Origin: Micavibrio_B sp044238965
GTDB lineage: Bacteria > Pseudomonadota > Alphaproteobacteria > Micavibrionales > Micavibrionaceae
DNA: 27,217 bases
NCBI GenBank assembly: GCA_044238965.1
Contig: JBIICJ010000019.1
Span: 1 to 27,217, forward strand
Direction: 5' to 3'
Shown: piece by piece, positions 7,972 to 16,080 of the stretch
How positions within the stretch are numbered: the stretch's first letter is position 1
Layout: every line of letters starts with the position of its first letter
Made by a program: the position numbers and the translations under genes
Notes under the pieces: model-generated
Databases searched by the model: none
What the model was told of the DNA's origin: nothing
The model's input: the letters and a program-made list of their open reading frames with translations, nothing else

Positions 7972-9536
7972 CGTTCACCCGCCTTAATATTAACAATAGC
8001 ATCTTGTTTTTTACGAAGTTTTATTTCAAGCCATAGTGCTGTCAACATTTCACTACGTTCCAATGATTCATAAATATCACGCTTGTTCATTAACTCAATT
8101 GATTGCAAGGCAACCTGTTGACGTTTGATGTTTGTATCACCTTCCATCACGTTTTTATAAAATTCAGGTGTTTGATATAATTTGCGTGATAACGCGTCCA
8201 TTTGTGTTTCATAACTGGGGCGGTCACCAATAATCGCAGGGTCGCCGCCCAATTCTGTAATTAATGCCTTGATTGATTCAGCTGCTTTTGCAGTACCAGA
8301 CGCACGCTCTGCTACAAAAGCGGCATAGCTGTTTGTAACTGCATTTCGCAAAGCATATAATGAACGTTGTTTCATCAAACGTTCGGATGCACCATCACCC
8401 GATACATCACCGCGCGCCAAACGTGACGCATATAAATTATTTCCAAGCGCCATAATATTCTCAGAATCTTTGGTAATCTGCGCGGCATTGGGTGCAATTT
8501 TAATATCAAGCTGACGATTATTTCCAACCGTTTTGGTAAAATCAATATCGCGGTTGGCACGGTCAGCCACAGTATTCAAACAAACACCCGCATCTTTTAG
8601 CGCAGTATTATCAGGGTCACAAAATACATTTTGAAATTGATTCCAGCGCCCTGCCAAATCAGATGCAGGTCCCATATCACCAGCACCCTCCGCACGCACG
8701 GTGCGTGATGTTCTATATCCTGCATTCATATTTTCACGCAATAATTGGCGGTCGCGCACATAATCCATCATATTCATTTGAATGGAGCGTGCGTATAAAT
8801 CACTCGCGCCCAATGATTGCGCGACTGATGCAATACGGCAAACCTGTTCTGATGCCTGACTATTTAAAATCGCTGTGGCGGATTTTTTTTGGAATGATTG
8901 AATGGATTTAATATTGCTTTGTCCTTCGCGAGCATTATTCGATAATGAGGATTTACCAATCTCATAGGATGAAATACGCCCCGCAACTTCTGCAAATTTT
9001 GCGACAATTAATGGCGTAAGATCACGCGTGATTTGTTTTTGTAAATCATCTTCGCCTAATGGGTCAGTACCACGAATTTGATGAGCGAACACTTTCTCGG
9101 GCGCTGCACAGCATTGTTCGCATAGTGTACCCGCAGGTTCAGGAGGTGGAATATACCATGGCGGATCACCATGACGATATAGTAAAGCGACAACGGCAGC
9201 TTTTGCTTGGTTGATTTGAGATGAAATATTTCCAAGAGGGTTGAGAGCGTTTAATTGACTTTGTAAACCAGAAATGGCGCTCGTTAATTGTGATTGTACG
9301 GCCGCAACTTCACTTGCAATCTCACCAGTGACATTAGCAATTGCACCATTTAAACCGTTTTGTAATTGCTGAATTTGATTGGGTGGTGCAGGTTGTGGCG
9401 CGGGTTGTGCAGGCTGCGCGAATGATGGCGCTGCGAGGGTCACGCCCCAAACCATCACGCAACAAAGCATGATCATGGCTAGCGCAGACGCCCGATGATA
9501 TTGAATTCCCCTCAACAAAGACCACCTATTTGGCAA
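7968..9536 (-). CDS. Exported protein, paralog 1 (first gene) of the Dot/Icm-linked array
   Basis: A 522-residue protein that heads the - strand array. The frame begins at a TTG (9536) six bases after a GAGA box. The next ATG, about residue 21 inside the hydrophobic stretch, would truncate the signal peptide, so TTG is preferred. The signal sequence ends around APSFA/QPA. A Pro/Ala/Gln-rich linker and a probable coiled coil (about residues 53-110, QLQNGLNGAIANVTGEI onward) follow, then a CEQCC cluster. The shared core has NAREGQSNIKSIQSFQ, EQVCRIASVAQSLGASD, QNVFCDPDN and GVCLNTVAD, IDFTKTVG, LMKQRSLYALRNAVTNSY, GDRPSYETQMDALSRKLYQ and NKRDIYESLERSEMLTALW. It diverges from icmL with 121 bases between. 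This orientation suggests the array and the dot/icm operon share a control region. Function unknown. Confidence 0.75.
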   Translation of the reverse strand: MPNRWSLLRGIQYHRASALAMIMLCCVMVWGVTLAAPSFAQPAQPAPQPAPPNQIQQLQNGLNGAIANVTGEIASEVAAVQSQLTSAISGLQSQLNALNPLGNISSQINQAKAAVVALLYRHGDPPWYIPPPEPAGTLCEQCCAAPEKVFAHQIRGTDPLGEDDLQKQITRDLTPLIVAKFAEVAGRISSYEIGKSSLSNNAREGQSNIKSIQSFQKKSATAILNSQASEQVCRIASVAQSLGASDLYARSIQMNMMDYVRDRQLLRENMNAGYRTSRTVRAEGAGDMGPASDLAGRWNQFQNVFCDPDNTALKDAGVCLNTVADRANRDIDFTKTVGNNRQLDIKIAPNAAQITKDSENIMALGNNLYASRLARGDVSGDGASERLMKQRSLYALRNAVTNSYAAFVAERASGTAKAAESIKALITELGGDPAIIGDRPSYETQMDALSRKLYQTPEFYKNVMEGDTNIKRQQVALQSIELMNKRDIYESLERSEMLTALWLEIKLRKKQDAIVNIKAGER

Positions 9537-9551
9537 AATGTTCTCATACCC

Positions 9552-9568
9552 TCCCCACTCTCTGGGGA
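9552..9568. other. Small perfect inverted repeat in the divergent control region
   Basis: TCCCCA and TGGGGA are perfect 6-base arms around a 5-base loop, sitting just upstream of the start of paralog 1 in its mRNA leader. It could be a leader hairpin or an operator half-site pair. It is the only symmetric element I saw in the 121 bases between the array and icmL. Confidence 0.35.
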
Positions 9569-9657
9569 CGGTCTATATAGTGTAACATAAAATTTTAATA
9601 AATTTCTATGTCTTTCCCTACTGGTCATGAATCAATCTTTGCGCCATAGTATGTGTC

Positions 9658-10344
9658 ATGTCTGATTCACGTGATTCTAAGACCAAAGACACCGCGCCCG
9701 CCGCAGGAGCGTCACCCCCACCGCCCAAAGGGTTAGGGGCTGTGCTCGTGCGCAACGAATTTTATCGCGATGGATACCGAACCGTCCTGCGCATTGCCGT
9801 TATCGAAGCTGTTATTATTCTAGGTTTATTATTCATGATGTTCTTTGTGGTGAGCAACAGCAAACCCCAAAGCGTTTATTTTGCCACCACCAATGATGGT
9901 CGTTTGGTACCCATGGTCGCATTAAATGAGCCTAATCTATCAACGCCCGCCCTGATGTCATGGTCGGCGCAAGCAGCAACCGAGGTTATGACATTTGGCT
10001 TTAATGACTATCGCCGCCGTTTGCAGGAAGCCTCCCGCAACTTTACCCGCACAGGCTGGGCAAGCTTTACAGGTGCCCTCGATAAATCCCGTATTTTAGA
10101 AATGGTTCAACAAAATCAACAGGTTGTGACCGCTGCGCCGCGTTCTGCCCCCGTCCTTATTTCCGAAGGTATGTCAAATGGGCGGTACCAATGGCAGGTT
10201 GAAATTCCCATGGTCATTACATATCAGGCAGGGTCACAAACCCGCGCTGATAATTTAATCGTAACACTTTTGATTGTCCGCGTTTCAAAACTTGAAAGCC
10301 CGAATGGTGTGGGTATCGAGCAATGGGTCGCACAACCAGGTTAA
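9658..10344 (+). CDS. icmL: Type IVB secretion inner-membrane protein DotI/IcmL
   Basis: A 228-residue DotI/IcmL (TraM-like) family protein. A Pro/Ala-rich cytoplasmic tail is followed by VLVRNEFYRDGYRTVLRIAV, the conserved lead-in to one membrane helix (about residues 43-66). The periplasmic domain then has YFATTNDGRLVPMVALNEPN, SWSAQAATEVMTFGFNDYR and TGWASFTGALDKSRI, all characteristic of the family. DotI forms the inner-membrane base of the Dot/Icm complex, with a domain fold similar to VirB8. It is the first gene of the + strand run whose order matches Legionella icm and IncI tra regions, and icmK follows after 114 bases. No good ribosome-binding site was seen before this ATG. Confidence 0.9.
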   Translation: MSDSRDSKTKDTAPAAGASPPPPKGLGAVLVRNEFYRDGYRTVLRIAVIEAVIILGLLFMMFFVVSNSKPQSVYFATTNDGRLVPMVALNEPNLSTPALMSWSAQAATEVMTFGFNDYRRRLQEASRNFTRTGWASFTGALDKSRILEMVQQNQQVVTAAPRSAPVLISEGMSNGRYQWQVEIPMVITYQAGSQTRADNLIVTLLIVRVSKLESPNGVGIEQWVAQPG

Positions 10345-10398
10345 TCATTCTTTTCTTTCCTTATGGCTTTCTTGATATGGCGCAACCCATGAATCCCA

Positions 10399-10427
10399 AT
10401 GACTTTTCCAATAATTTTCGTTATAGT
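10399..10427 (+). promoter_or_regulatory. Possible promoter before icmK
   Basis: ATGACT (10399-10404) and TATAGT (10422-10427) are separated by 17 bases and lie about 30 bases before the icmK start. Both resemble sigma-70 boxes (4/6 and 5/6). This is a weak call from sequence alone. Confidence 0.3.
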
Positions 10428-10458
10428 GAGGCCGCAAAAAATATTAAAGTGGGTGTAA

Positions 10459-11757
10459 ATGACATTTTGGCATAATCAAAAGATTTATATGGTAATGGGT
10501 AAGGTCTGTCTTTTAATGGCAACCGTGTCCTTTATTTCAACGCAATCAATGGCTGGATCAGTATCCGCCAACGATGTGATGAAGGCTGATCCTGCGGCAC
10601 AAGCCGCCGCCGCATTAGAATCGCAAGAGAATTTGCAAAATGATGCAACGGCATCAACAGAAGCAGTGCCGCCACCAGCCGAAGGAACAATTGCCCCGCC
10701 TGTAACAACACCGGCGACCGCACCTATTGCGGGTACTGCTGCACCGAATGCTACACAAATGGGGCCAACTGATCCGCAACCAACAGCAACCGCTGATGCA
10801 GCATTGCCCAAAGGTGTTTTAGATCCAGCGCAAACCACAATAGTAGCGCCGCCTTCATTAGATGGTGCACAAGAAGTAGGCGTGCCGCCGTTAACGCCAT
10901 CAACACCAGGTATGGATTTGCCGATTGAACCCGAAAAAACCCCCGAAGAATTAGAGGCGGAATTACGCGAGGAAGCATTTAAATCAGCCTCAGGCACATT
11001 AATGCCAATGCGTCCCGATGAAATTCGCCGCATCAAAGAAATGGCCGATGAAAATAAACTTGCGATCGAAACACCGATTTTGCCCAGCCCGAAATCAGAA
11101 TCAACATTCACCCCAATTTCATTAGACCCAGGCCAAGCGCCCGTTGAATTAAAAACCGCGATGGGTCATGTCACAACCTTAAGCATTTTAGATGCGACAG
11201 GTCAGCCATGGCCGATCCAAGATATTTCATGGGCGGGCAATTTCGAAGTGCAGCAACCCGAACAGGGCAGTAATATGTTGCGCATCACACCAATGTCAGA
11301 ATTTGCATTTGGTAACGTATCGATGCGTTTAATTGGATTAACACCACCCGTCATTTTGACATTAAAAACAGATCGTCGTTCAGTACAAGTACGCGCCGAT
11401 ATTCAAATTCCACAAAATGGGCCGAATGCAACGCCTGCGCCTATTCAGGCACAGCCGACGATTACGACCGCCGCGGGCGATATAGGCATGACAAATATTT
11501 TAGAAGGCGTGCCCCCAACAAGTGCCAAAAAAATGACAGTATCAGGCGTTGATGGACGCACTAGTGCCTATGATATTGGCGGCGTTACTTATGTCCGCAC
11601 ACCTTATACGTTATTATCACCGGCGTGGAATGCATCGTTGCGTTCTGCGGATGGAACAAATGTGTATGCCATGAAATATGCGCCCGTGTTATTATTGTCT
11701 GATAAGGGACAATTACGCAAAGCGCGTCTACAAAAATTGGAATCTGATGATGAATAG
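10459..11757 (+). CDS. icmK: Type IVB secretion outer-membrane-core protein DotH/IcmK
   Basis: A 432-residue DotH/IcmK (TraN-like) protein. A signal peptide spans about residues 12-33 (KVCLLMATVSFIS...). A long Ala/Pro/Thr-rich linker runs to about 155, then EELEAELREEAFKSA and LMPMRPDEIRRIKEM lead into the conserved domain. The most typical segments are PVELKTAMGHVTTLSILDAT, GQPWPIQDISWAGNF, LTPPVILTL and YDIGGVTYVRTPYTLLSPAW. DotH with DotC and DotD forms the outer-membrane part of the secretion channel and docks with DotG. DotC and DotD are not present in this window. The stop overlaps the icmE start by about ten bases, so the two are translationally coupled. The linker is longer and more repetitive than I would expect for the Legionella protein. 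Confidence 0.9.
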   Translation: MTFWHNQKIYMVMGKVCLLMATVSFISTQSMAGSVSANDVMKADPAAQAAAALESQENLQNDATASTEAVPPPAEGTIAPPVTTPATAPIAGTAAPNATQMGPTDPQPTATADAALPKGVLDPAQTTIVAPPSLDGAQEVGVPPLTPSTPGMDLPIEPEKTPEELEAELREEAFKSASGTLMPMRPDEIRRIKEMADENKLAIETPILPSPKSESTFTPISLDPGQAPVELKTAMGHVTTLSILDATGQPWPIQDISWAGNFEVQQPEQGSNMLRITPMSEFAFGNVSMRLIGLTPPVILTLKTDRRSVQVRADIQIPQNGPNATPAPIQAQPTITTAAGDIGMTNILEGVPPTSAKKMTVSGVDGRTSAYDIGGVTYVRTPYTLLSPAWNASLRSADGTNVYAMKYAPVLLLSDKGQLRKARLQKLESDDE

Positions 11758-13336
11758 AGATGATGATCCATTGATGGATGAACCAGACACACTCGCCGAT
11801 TTCGATGATAACGGCGATTTTTCTGAATTTGATCAAAAAAAATCAAATGCTAGCTTTGGTGAGTTGGTAAAAAGCAATCCCTTGATCAAAATTGGTATGG
11901 TGGTTGCGGCTTTAATCGTTATTATTGGATCAGTGGTTATGTTTGGCGGTGATAAAAAAGAGGCCGTCGATTCATTCGTTCCAGCAGGGAATGATTTGAA
12001 GGAAACACCTGGCACGTCCGAAGTATCACCGGAGATGAAACAGGCGCTCGAAGATTTCAATCAACAACAAATCGAACAAGCGATTCAAACGGGCGATTCT
12101 GTTCTGCCAACACCGATTGAACCACCCAAAGAACGTCTACCTGTGCCTGAAAATACAACAGGTGAAGATGATCCTTTGTTGCGCTGGCGCCAAATGCAAG
12201 AAGAACGTCTTCAAGCGGAACAACAAACATTGCAAGCCGCTGATCAAACACAAAATGCGCAGCCTGCGGGGCCAGATCCCGCATTGGCAAATTTGACAGC
12301 AGCGATGTCGACTCAGATGTCACAAATTTTAGGTGAAAAACCTGCTGAAAATTTAAAATATATGCAGGTCACAGATTTAAATGCCTTTATCCAAGCTGTT
12401 AACGCTGCGCAAAATAGTGGCGTGGCTTCTGGTAATGCTGTTGTTGGCCAAGACGGTAATCTTATTGCGGCAAACGGTACAGTTGCTATTGACCCTGTCA
12501 CAGGCCAACCTGTGCAAGTTGCTCCACCAAAAGTTTTGATCAAAGCGGGTACAATCGAATATGGGCAATTAATCAACGAAGCCAATTCTGATATTCCTGG
12601 GCCAATTGTCGCGTTAATGGCATCGGGCAAATATTCAGGCAGCCGTTTGATTGGTACCTTTGAACGCCGCGAGAAATTTTTAGTTATTTCATTCAATACC
12701 TTGGTCGATAAAAAAGGCGTCAGCATTCCAATCGAAGCCTTTGCGCTTGATCCAAATACAACTTTATCAGGTATGGCGACAGAGGTGGATAATCGTTATT
12801 GGCAACGCGTCGTATTACCAGCCGCAGCTGAATTTATCGAAGGTTTGGGTGAAGCGGTTGCCGATAGCGGTGATACATCGGTTACCGTTAGTGGTGATAC
12901 CGTCATCCAAGAAGAAAATGATATCGATACCCGCCAAGAATTGTACAAAGGTGTTGAAAGAGCCGCCGAACGTGTCGGTGATTTGTTAGACGAGGAAGCG
13001 AACAGAACTGAAATTTTGGTGCGCGTTGCGGCGGGTACACCAATGGGTATTTTGTTTACGACATCCGTAACAGACCAAGATCGTTTGGTGGGTGAATATA
13101 ACCCAGGTCTTGCGGGTGGATATCGCCAACCTTATGGAGCACAACAGCAACAAGGCGGATTTAATAGCCAACAACTTATTCAAAGCTTAGGTGGTGGATT
13201 TGGCAATGGATTTGGCGGGGGTTTAACAGGCGGGTCTGCTAATAATTTTAATAATACCAATGAAAATGAAAATTTATTGGAAGCTTTGCGCCAATTGCAA
13301 CAAAGCCAACAATCACCAAATTCAATAGGACAATAA
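11747..13336 (+). CDS. icmE: Type IVB secretion channel protein DotG/IcmE (VirB10-like)
   Basis: A protein of about 529 residues, DotG/IcmE (TraO-like). It has a short acidic cytoplasmic tail, one membrane helix (about 47-66), a Gln/Glu/Pro-rich periplasmic stretch, and a C-terminal VirB10/TrbI-type domain. That domain starts near VLIKAGTIEYGQLINEANSD and includes GPIVALMASGKYSGSRLIG, FERREKFLVISFNTL, SIPIEAFALDP and RVAAGTPMGILFTTSV, then a Gly/Gln-rich tail. DotG spans from inner to outer membrane as the channel core. The open frame extends upstream to 11678, but ATGs at 11747 and 11750 sit 5 and 8 bases after a GGA, and the extra 23 residues would lie inside icmK. Unlike Legionella DotG (over 1000 residues), it lacks the long repeat region and resembles the plasmid forms in size. 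Confidence 0.9.
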   Translation: MMNRDDDPLMDEPDTLADFDDNGDFSEFDQKKSNASFGELVKSNPLIKIGMVVAALIVIIGSVVMFGGDKKEAVDSFVPAGNDLKETPGTSEVSPEMKQALEDFNQQQIEQAIQTGDSVLPTPIEPPKERLPVPENTTGEDDPLLRWRQMQEERLQAEQQTLQAADQTQNAQPAGPDPALANLTAAMSTQMSQILGEKPAENLKYMQVTDLNAFIQAVNAAQNSGVASGNAVVGQDGNLIAANGTVAIDPVTGQPVQVAPPKVLIKAGTIEYGQLINEANSDIPGPIVALMASGKYSGSRLIGTFERREKFLVISFNTLVDKKGVSIPIEAFALDPNTTLSGMATEVDNRYWQRVVLPAAAEFIEGLGEAVADSGDTSVTVSGDTVIQEENDIDTRQELYKGVERAAERVGDLLDEEANRTEILVRVAAGTPMGILFTTSVTDQDRLVGEYNPGLAGGYRQPYGAQQQQGGFNSQQLIQSLGGGFGNGFGGGLTGGSANNFNNTNENENLLEALRQLQQSQQSPNSIGQ

Positions 13337-13370
13337 TGTTCAACTTTCTTTCTAAATGTAAGATATAGCC

Positions 13371-14651
13371 ATGACACAATATGAAGATGATTATGATATC
13401 GATTATACAACCCCATCATCACAAAGTGGTGGTCAAAAACCATCGCCATCTGATCAGGATTTAAACCTCGATCCTTATGATGATCTGCTCGATGTTGACA
13501 CATTAGATGATGCATCATGGGATGAACCAATGCCTGCCGCGCAACCGCGCAAGGCAATGAAATCTGGCAAAGCTGTCAAAGGTTCTAAAAAATCATCCCT
13601 GTTCATGCCTTTATTAATTGGCGGCGCTGTATTGGTTGGTTTGGGAATTATCTATTTTCAATTTTCAGGATCATCTGCGCCGACAACACCATCAACCATG
13701 CCGACGCCATTACCAACGGCAGAAATGCCTGTTGATCCCAATAATCCGAATGCAATCAATCCAAATGGAATGCCGGCACCAACTGATCCAAACATGGCTG
13801 GCAGTCAACAACCTGTTGTGCCCGCACAAGGTGATTTATTAGCCTTGCAACAAACACAAAATGATCCGAATGCCATGCCGCAACCCATGCCGCAAGACGC
13901 ACAACCTGCCCCCGCGCCAACGGGCGGTTTGTTGAATGATCCTAATTTATTGCCGCCTGCAAATGCCCCTACACCTAATGCATCTGCGCCAACGATGCCA
14001 ATGGCAAATGATGTGCAAAAAGCTGTGCCTACCGCGCCTGTGACTGATCCTGCGGCGGTTGCAAATGTTGAAACGCCGCCCGCGCCTGCACCCGCTATTG
14101 TTCCTGAACCACAGCCTGCGCCAACACCCGCACCCGTGGCAGAAGCGCCAAAAGAAACAGTGGCGGTTCAACCAACCCCTTCGCCGACCTCAGCGCCAGC
14201 GCCTGACACCACCACGATTTCAAATAAAGAATTAGAAGAAATGCGTGCCACCATCGCGCGTTTAGAATCAAAAGTGAAAGAACTTGAATCAAAACCTGTT
14301 GTGACAGCAGCCACAACAAGTGCATCATCCTCATCAAATTTAGCTGACGAAGTTGCGCCCGCACCAAAGAAAAAAACAACAACCAAGAAAAAAACATCAT
14401 CAAGTACAAGCACCAAGAAAAAACCTGCTGATGCCGGATATATTGCCAAAGCGAAAACCCCTGCAAAATCATCATCATGGGAATTACGTGGCATCGCAGG
14501 CGGCGAGGCGATTGTTGCCAAGCGCGGATCAGAAGATTTTCAAACCATTGGCGTTGGTGATACCTTAAGTGGTGTTGGTACCATTACATCCATTTCCAAT
14601 CAAAATGGCGCTTGGGTGATCGAAGGCACAAACGGTAAAATTCGTCAATAA
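13371..14651 (+). CDS. icmG: Type IVB secretion inner-membrane protein DotF/IcmG-like
   Basis: A 426-residue protein in the icmG/traP position. It has an acidic cytoplasmic tail, a lysine-rich pre-membrane segment, one TM helix (about 77-97), then about 180 residues of Pro/Ala/Asn/Met low-complexity sequence. A short coiled coil follows (NKELEEMRATIARLESKVKE, about 286-306), then a Lys/Thr/Ser-rich stretch. The C-terminal domain of about 58 residues (WELRGIAGGEAIV...VGDTLSGVGTITSI...WVIEGTNGKIRQ) resembles the C-termini of IcmG/TraP and PilP proteins. DotF binds DotG at the inner membrane and may contact substrates. Legionella DotF is about 270 residues; the extra length here is the disordered linker. 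Identity rests on the C-terminal domain, architecture and gene order. A hairpin follows the gene. Confidence 0.78.
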   Translation: MTQYEDDYDIDYTTPSSQSGGQKPSPSDQDLNLDPYDDLLDVDTLDDASWDEPMPAAQPRKAMKSGKAVKGSKKSSLFMPLLIGGAVLVGLGIIYFQFSGSSAPTTPSTMPTPLPTAEMPVDPNNPNAINPNGMPAPTDPNMAGSQQPVVPAQGDLLALQQTQNDPNAMPQPMPQDAQPAPAPTGGLLNDPNLLPPANAPTPNASAPTMPMANDVQKAVPTAPVTDPAAVANVETPPAPAPAIVPEPQPAPTPAPVAEAPKETVAVQPTPSPTSAPAPDTTTISNKELEEMRATIARLESKVKELESKPVVTAATTSASSSSNLADEVAPAPKKKTTTKKKTSSSTSTKKKPADAGYIAKAKTPAKSSSWELRGIAGGEAIVAKRGSEDFQTIGVGDTLSGVGTITSISNQNGAWVIEGTNGKIRQ

Positions 14652-14680
14652 TTGGCCAAAATTCAATTTTTCTTAGTTTA

Positions 14681-14716
14681 CGAAATGGGGCGGATAATTT
14701 TTCGCCCCATTTTCGT
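14681..14716 (+). terminator. Hairpin terminator after icmG
   Basis: AAATGGGGCG (14683-14692) pairs perfectly with CGCCCCATTT (14703-14712) around a ten-base AT-rich loop. The pairing extends outward with a one-base bulge (ACG/CGT). The following T-rich stretch is interrupted, so termination may be partial. It separates icmL-icmG from icmC onward. Confidence 0.65.
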
Positions 14717-14779
14717 CATATTTAATATCTTTTTAATAAAATAACCATAATAATAGTAGATAGATAAAATTTTAGGCAA

Positions 14780-14809
14780 TTGGACAAATGCCTGATTTTA
14801 TGGTTTAAT
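14780..14809 (+). promoter_or_regulatory. Possible promoter for the icmC-icmD-icmJ unit
   Basis: TTGGAC (14780-14785) and TTTAAT (14804-14809) are 18 bases apart inside the AT-rich 232-base gap between icmG and icmC, downstream of the hairpin. The rest of this gap shows no gene. The call is sequence-only. Confidence 0.4.
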
Positions 14810-14883
14810 GATTATATAAGAACAAAAAAATATACGTAAAAGCGGTAATAAAAATTAAGATTTTAAGAGTAAGGTGTGATAGG

Positions 14884-16038
14884 ATGAAACTACCTATTAA
14901 ACATAATCTTTATAAGATTTCAGGCCTTTTCCTTGGTTTGGCCGCGTTTTTGAGCGCGAATCCGTCATTTGCCCAACAAACCAATAATAACAATCTTGGC
15001 AATGCCATTGGTAATTTCTTTGGTGGGGTCAATAACGCTATCGGGTCTGTATTCAATTTTGCTGGTAATATTCTGGGATCATTTGGTCAGTTCTTCAACA
15101 GTGTTGGATTGGGCGCGTTGTGGAACCGCCTGATCGGTAATTTGTTTGGATATCAAGATTGCGGTCAAATTACAGGCGGCGGTTTGGGTACTGTTTTGTG
15201 TAATATCACCAATTCATCGTCACATTTGCCAGGATTTGTTGTTGCGATTGCCTATTTATTAGGTCTCTATTTTGCGATTGTGGCCTTGTTCAAACTCAAA
15301 GACCATGTCAGCAACCCAGACCGCACGATGTTATCAGAATCAATGAAGCGTTTTGTGGCGGGTGGTTTATTATTTACATTGCCCACGGCAACGTCAGCTT
15401 TGCAGGAAACCATCATCGGATCAGGTAACAACCAAATTGACCCTTATGATTATGGCGGGTTTGGTTTGGCGGCCGATACATCAGGCGGCGGGGTTGATGC
15501 CCATTTAATTTTCTTTGTTGCTGATTTGTGGCAACCATTGCAAATTGCGATTGGTGCTTTTGGATACTTAGCAGGTTTAGTGTTAACCGTCGTTGCTATT
15601 GGCCGTTTGATTAAAACAGCGCAAGAAGGCGCAAAAGGCCCCACAGGCTTTGGTACCATTATGACCTTTATCACTGCGGGCGCTTTGTTCTCGCTCGACA
15701 GCTTAATGGGCGCATTCTCACAATCATTATTTGGTAACAATATTATTTTGACCTATCCAATGTTAGGCGCATCAATGGCAACGGGCGATGCAGCCGTTGA
15801 TTTACGCATTGAAGGTGTCTTTACATCCATCGTGGCCTTTGTGGCGTTGGTGGGTTGGATTAGCTTTATTCGCGGTTTCTTTATTATGCGCGATGTGGCA
15901 GAAGGCAATGGACAAGCTTCGCTCATGGCGGCCAGCACGCATTTAATTGCGGGCGCTCTTGCCGTGAACTTAGGGCCGTTTATCATGGCAGTACACAGCA
16001 CTTTTGGATTACCAGGATTTGGTGTAGTATTCCAATAA
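14884..16038 (+). CDS. icmC: Type IVB secretion membrane protein DotE/IcmC with an added DotP/IcmD-like domain
   Basis: A 384-residue polytopic protein, about twice the length of Legionella IcmC. A signal peptide (cut near PSFA/QQ, residue 30) precedes a Gly/Asn-rich stretch. Residues about 115-185 (LPGFVVAIAYLLGL, KLKDHVSNP, TSALQETI) closely resemble the icmD product encoded just downstream. The second half (FGYLAGLVLTVVAIGRL, GALFSLDSLMGAFSQSL, VGWISFIRGFFIMRDVAEG, HLIAGALAVNLGPFI) matches the IcmC/DotE/TraQ pattern. It therefore looks like an IcmD-like module joined to IcmC. AAGG lies nine bases before ATG. DotE is an inner-membrane Dot/Icm component of unclear mechanism. Family call is good; the fusion interpretation is inferred from internal similarity. 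Confidence 0.8.
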   Translation: MKLPIKHNLYKISGLFLGLAAFLSANPSFAQQTNNNNLGNAIGNFFGGVNNAIGSVFNFAGNILGSFGQFFNSVGLGALWNRLIGNLFGYQDCGQITGGGLGTVLCNITNSSSHLPGFVVAIAYLLGLYFAIVALFKLKDHVSNPDRTMLSESMKRFVAGGLLFTLPTATSALQETIIGSGNNQIDPYDYGGFGLAADTSGGGVDAHLIFFVADLWQPLQIAIGAFGYLAGLVLTVVAIGRLIKTAQEGAKGPTGFGTIMTFITAGALFSLDSLMGAFSQSLFGNNIILTYPMLGASMATGDAAVDLRIEGVFTSIVAFVALVGWISFIRGFFIMRDVAEGNGQASLMAASTHLIAGALAVNLGPFIMAVHSTFGLPGFGVVFQ

Positions 16039-16065
16039 TTACAAAGCACATTCACACGACAAAGC

Positions 16066-16073
16066 AAGGAGGA
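16066..16073 (+). promoter_or_regulatory. Very strong ribosome-binding site of icmD
   Basis: AAGGAGGAGG lies immediately before the icmD start, a near-perfect match to the anti-Shine-Dalgarno. It is the strongest site in the locus and suggests icmD is made in larger amounts than its neighbours. Confidence 0.7.
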
Positions 16074-16080
16074 GGAAACC

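Noticed and set aside
10485..11111. Long - strand open frame (208 residues) opposite icmK
   Set aside because: Lies wholly inside icmK in an Ala/Pro-rich region where the antisense frame stays open by composition; no family features and no ribosome-binding site.
11678..11746. Upstream extension of the DotG frame
   Set aside because: Lies inside icmK, lacks a ribosome-binding site, and starts at 11747/11750 fit better.
12313..12726. - strand open frame opposite icmE
   Set aside because: Antisense of the conserved VirB10-like domain; the + strand frame is clearly the gene.
14095..14521. Two - strand frames opposite icmG
   Set aside because: Low-complexity repeats of the + strand gene keep other frames open; Leu/Val-rich output has no protein-like pattern.
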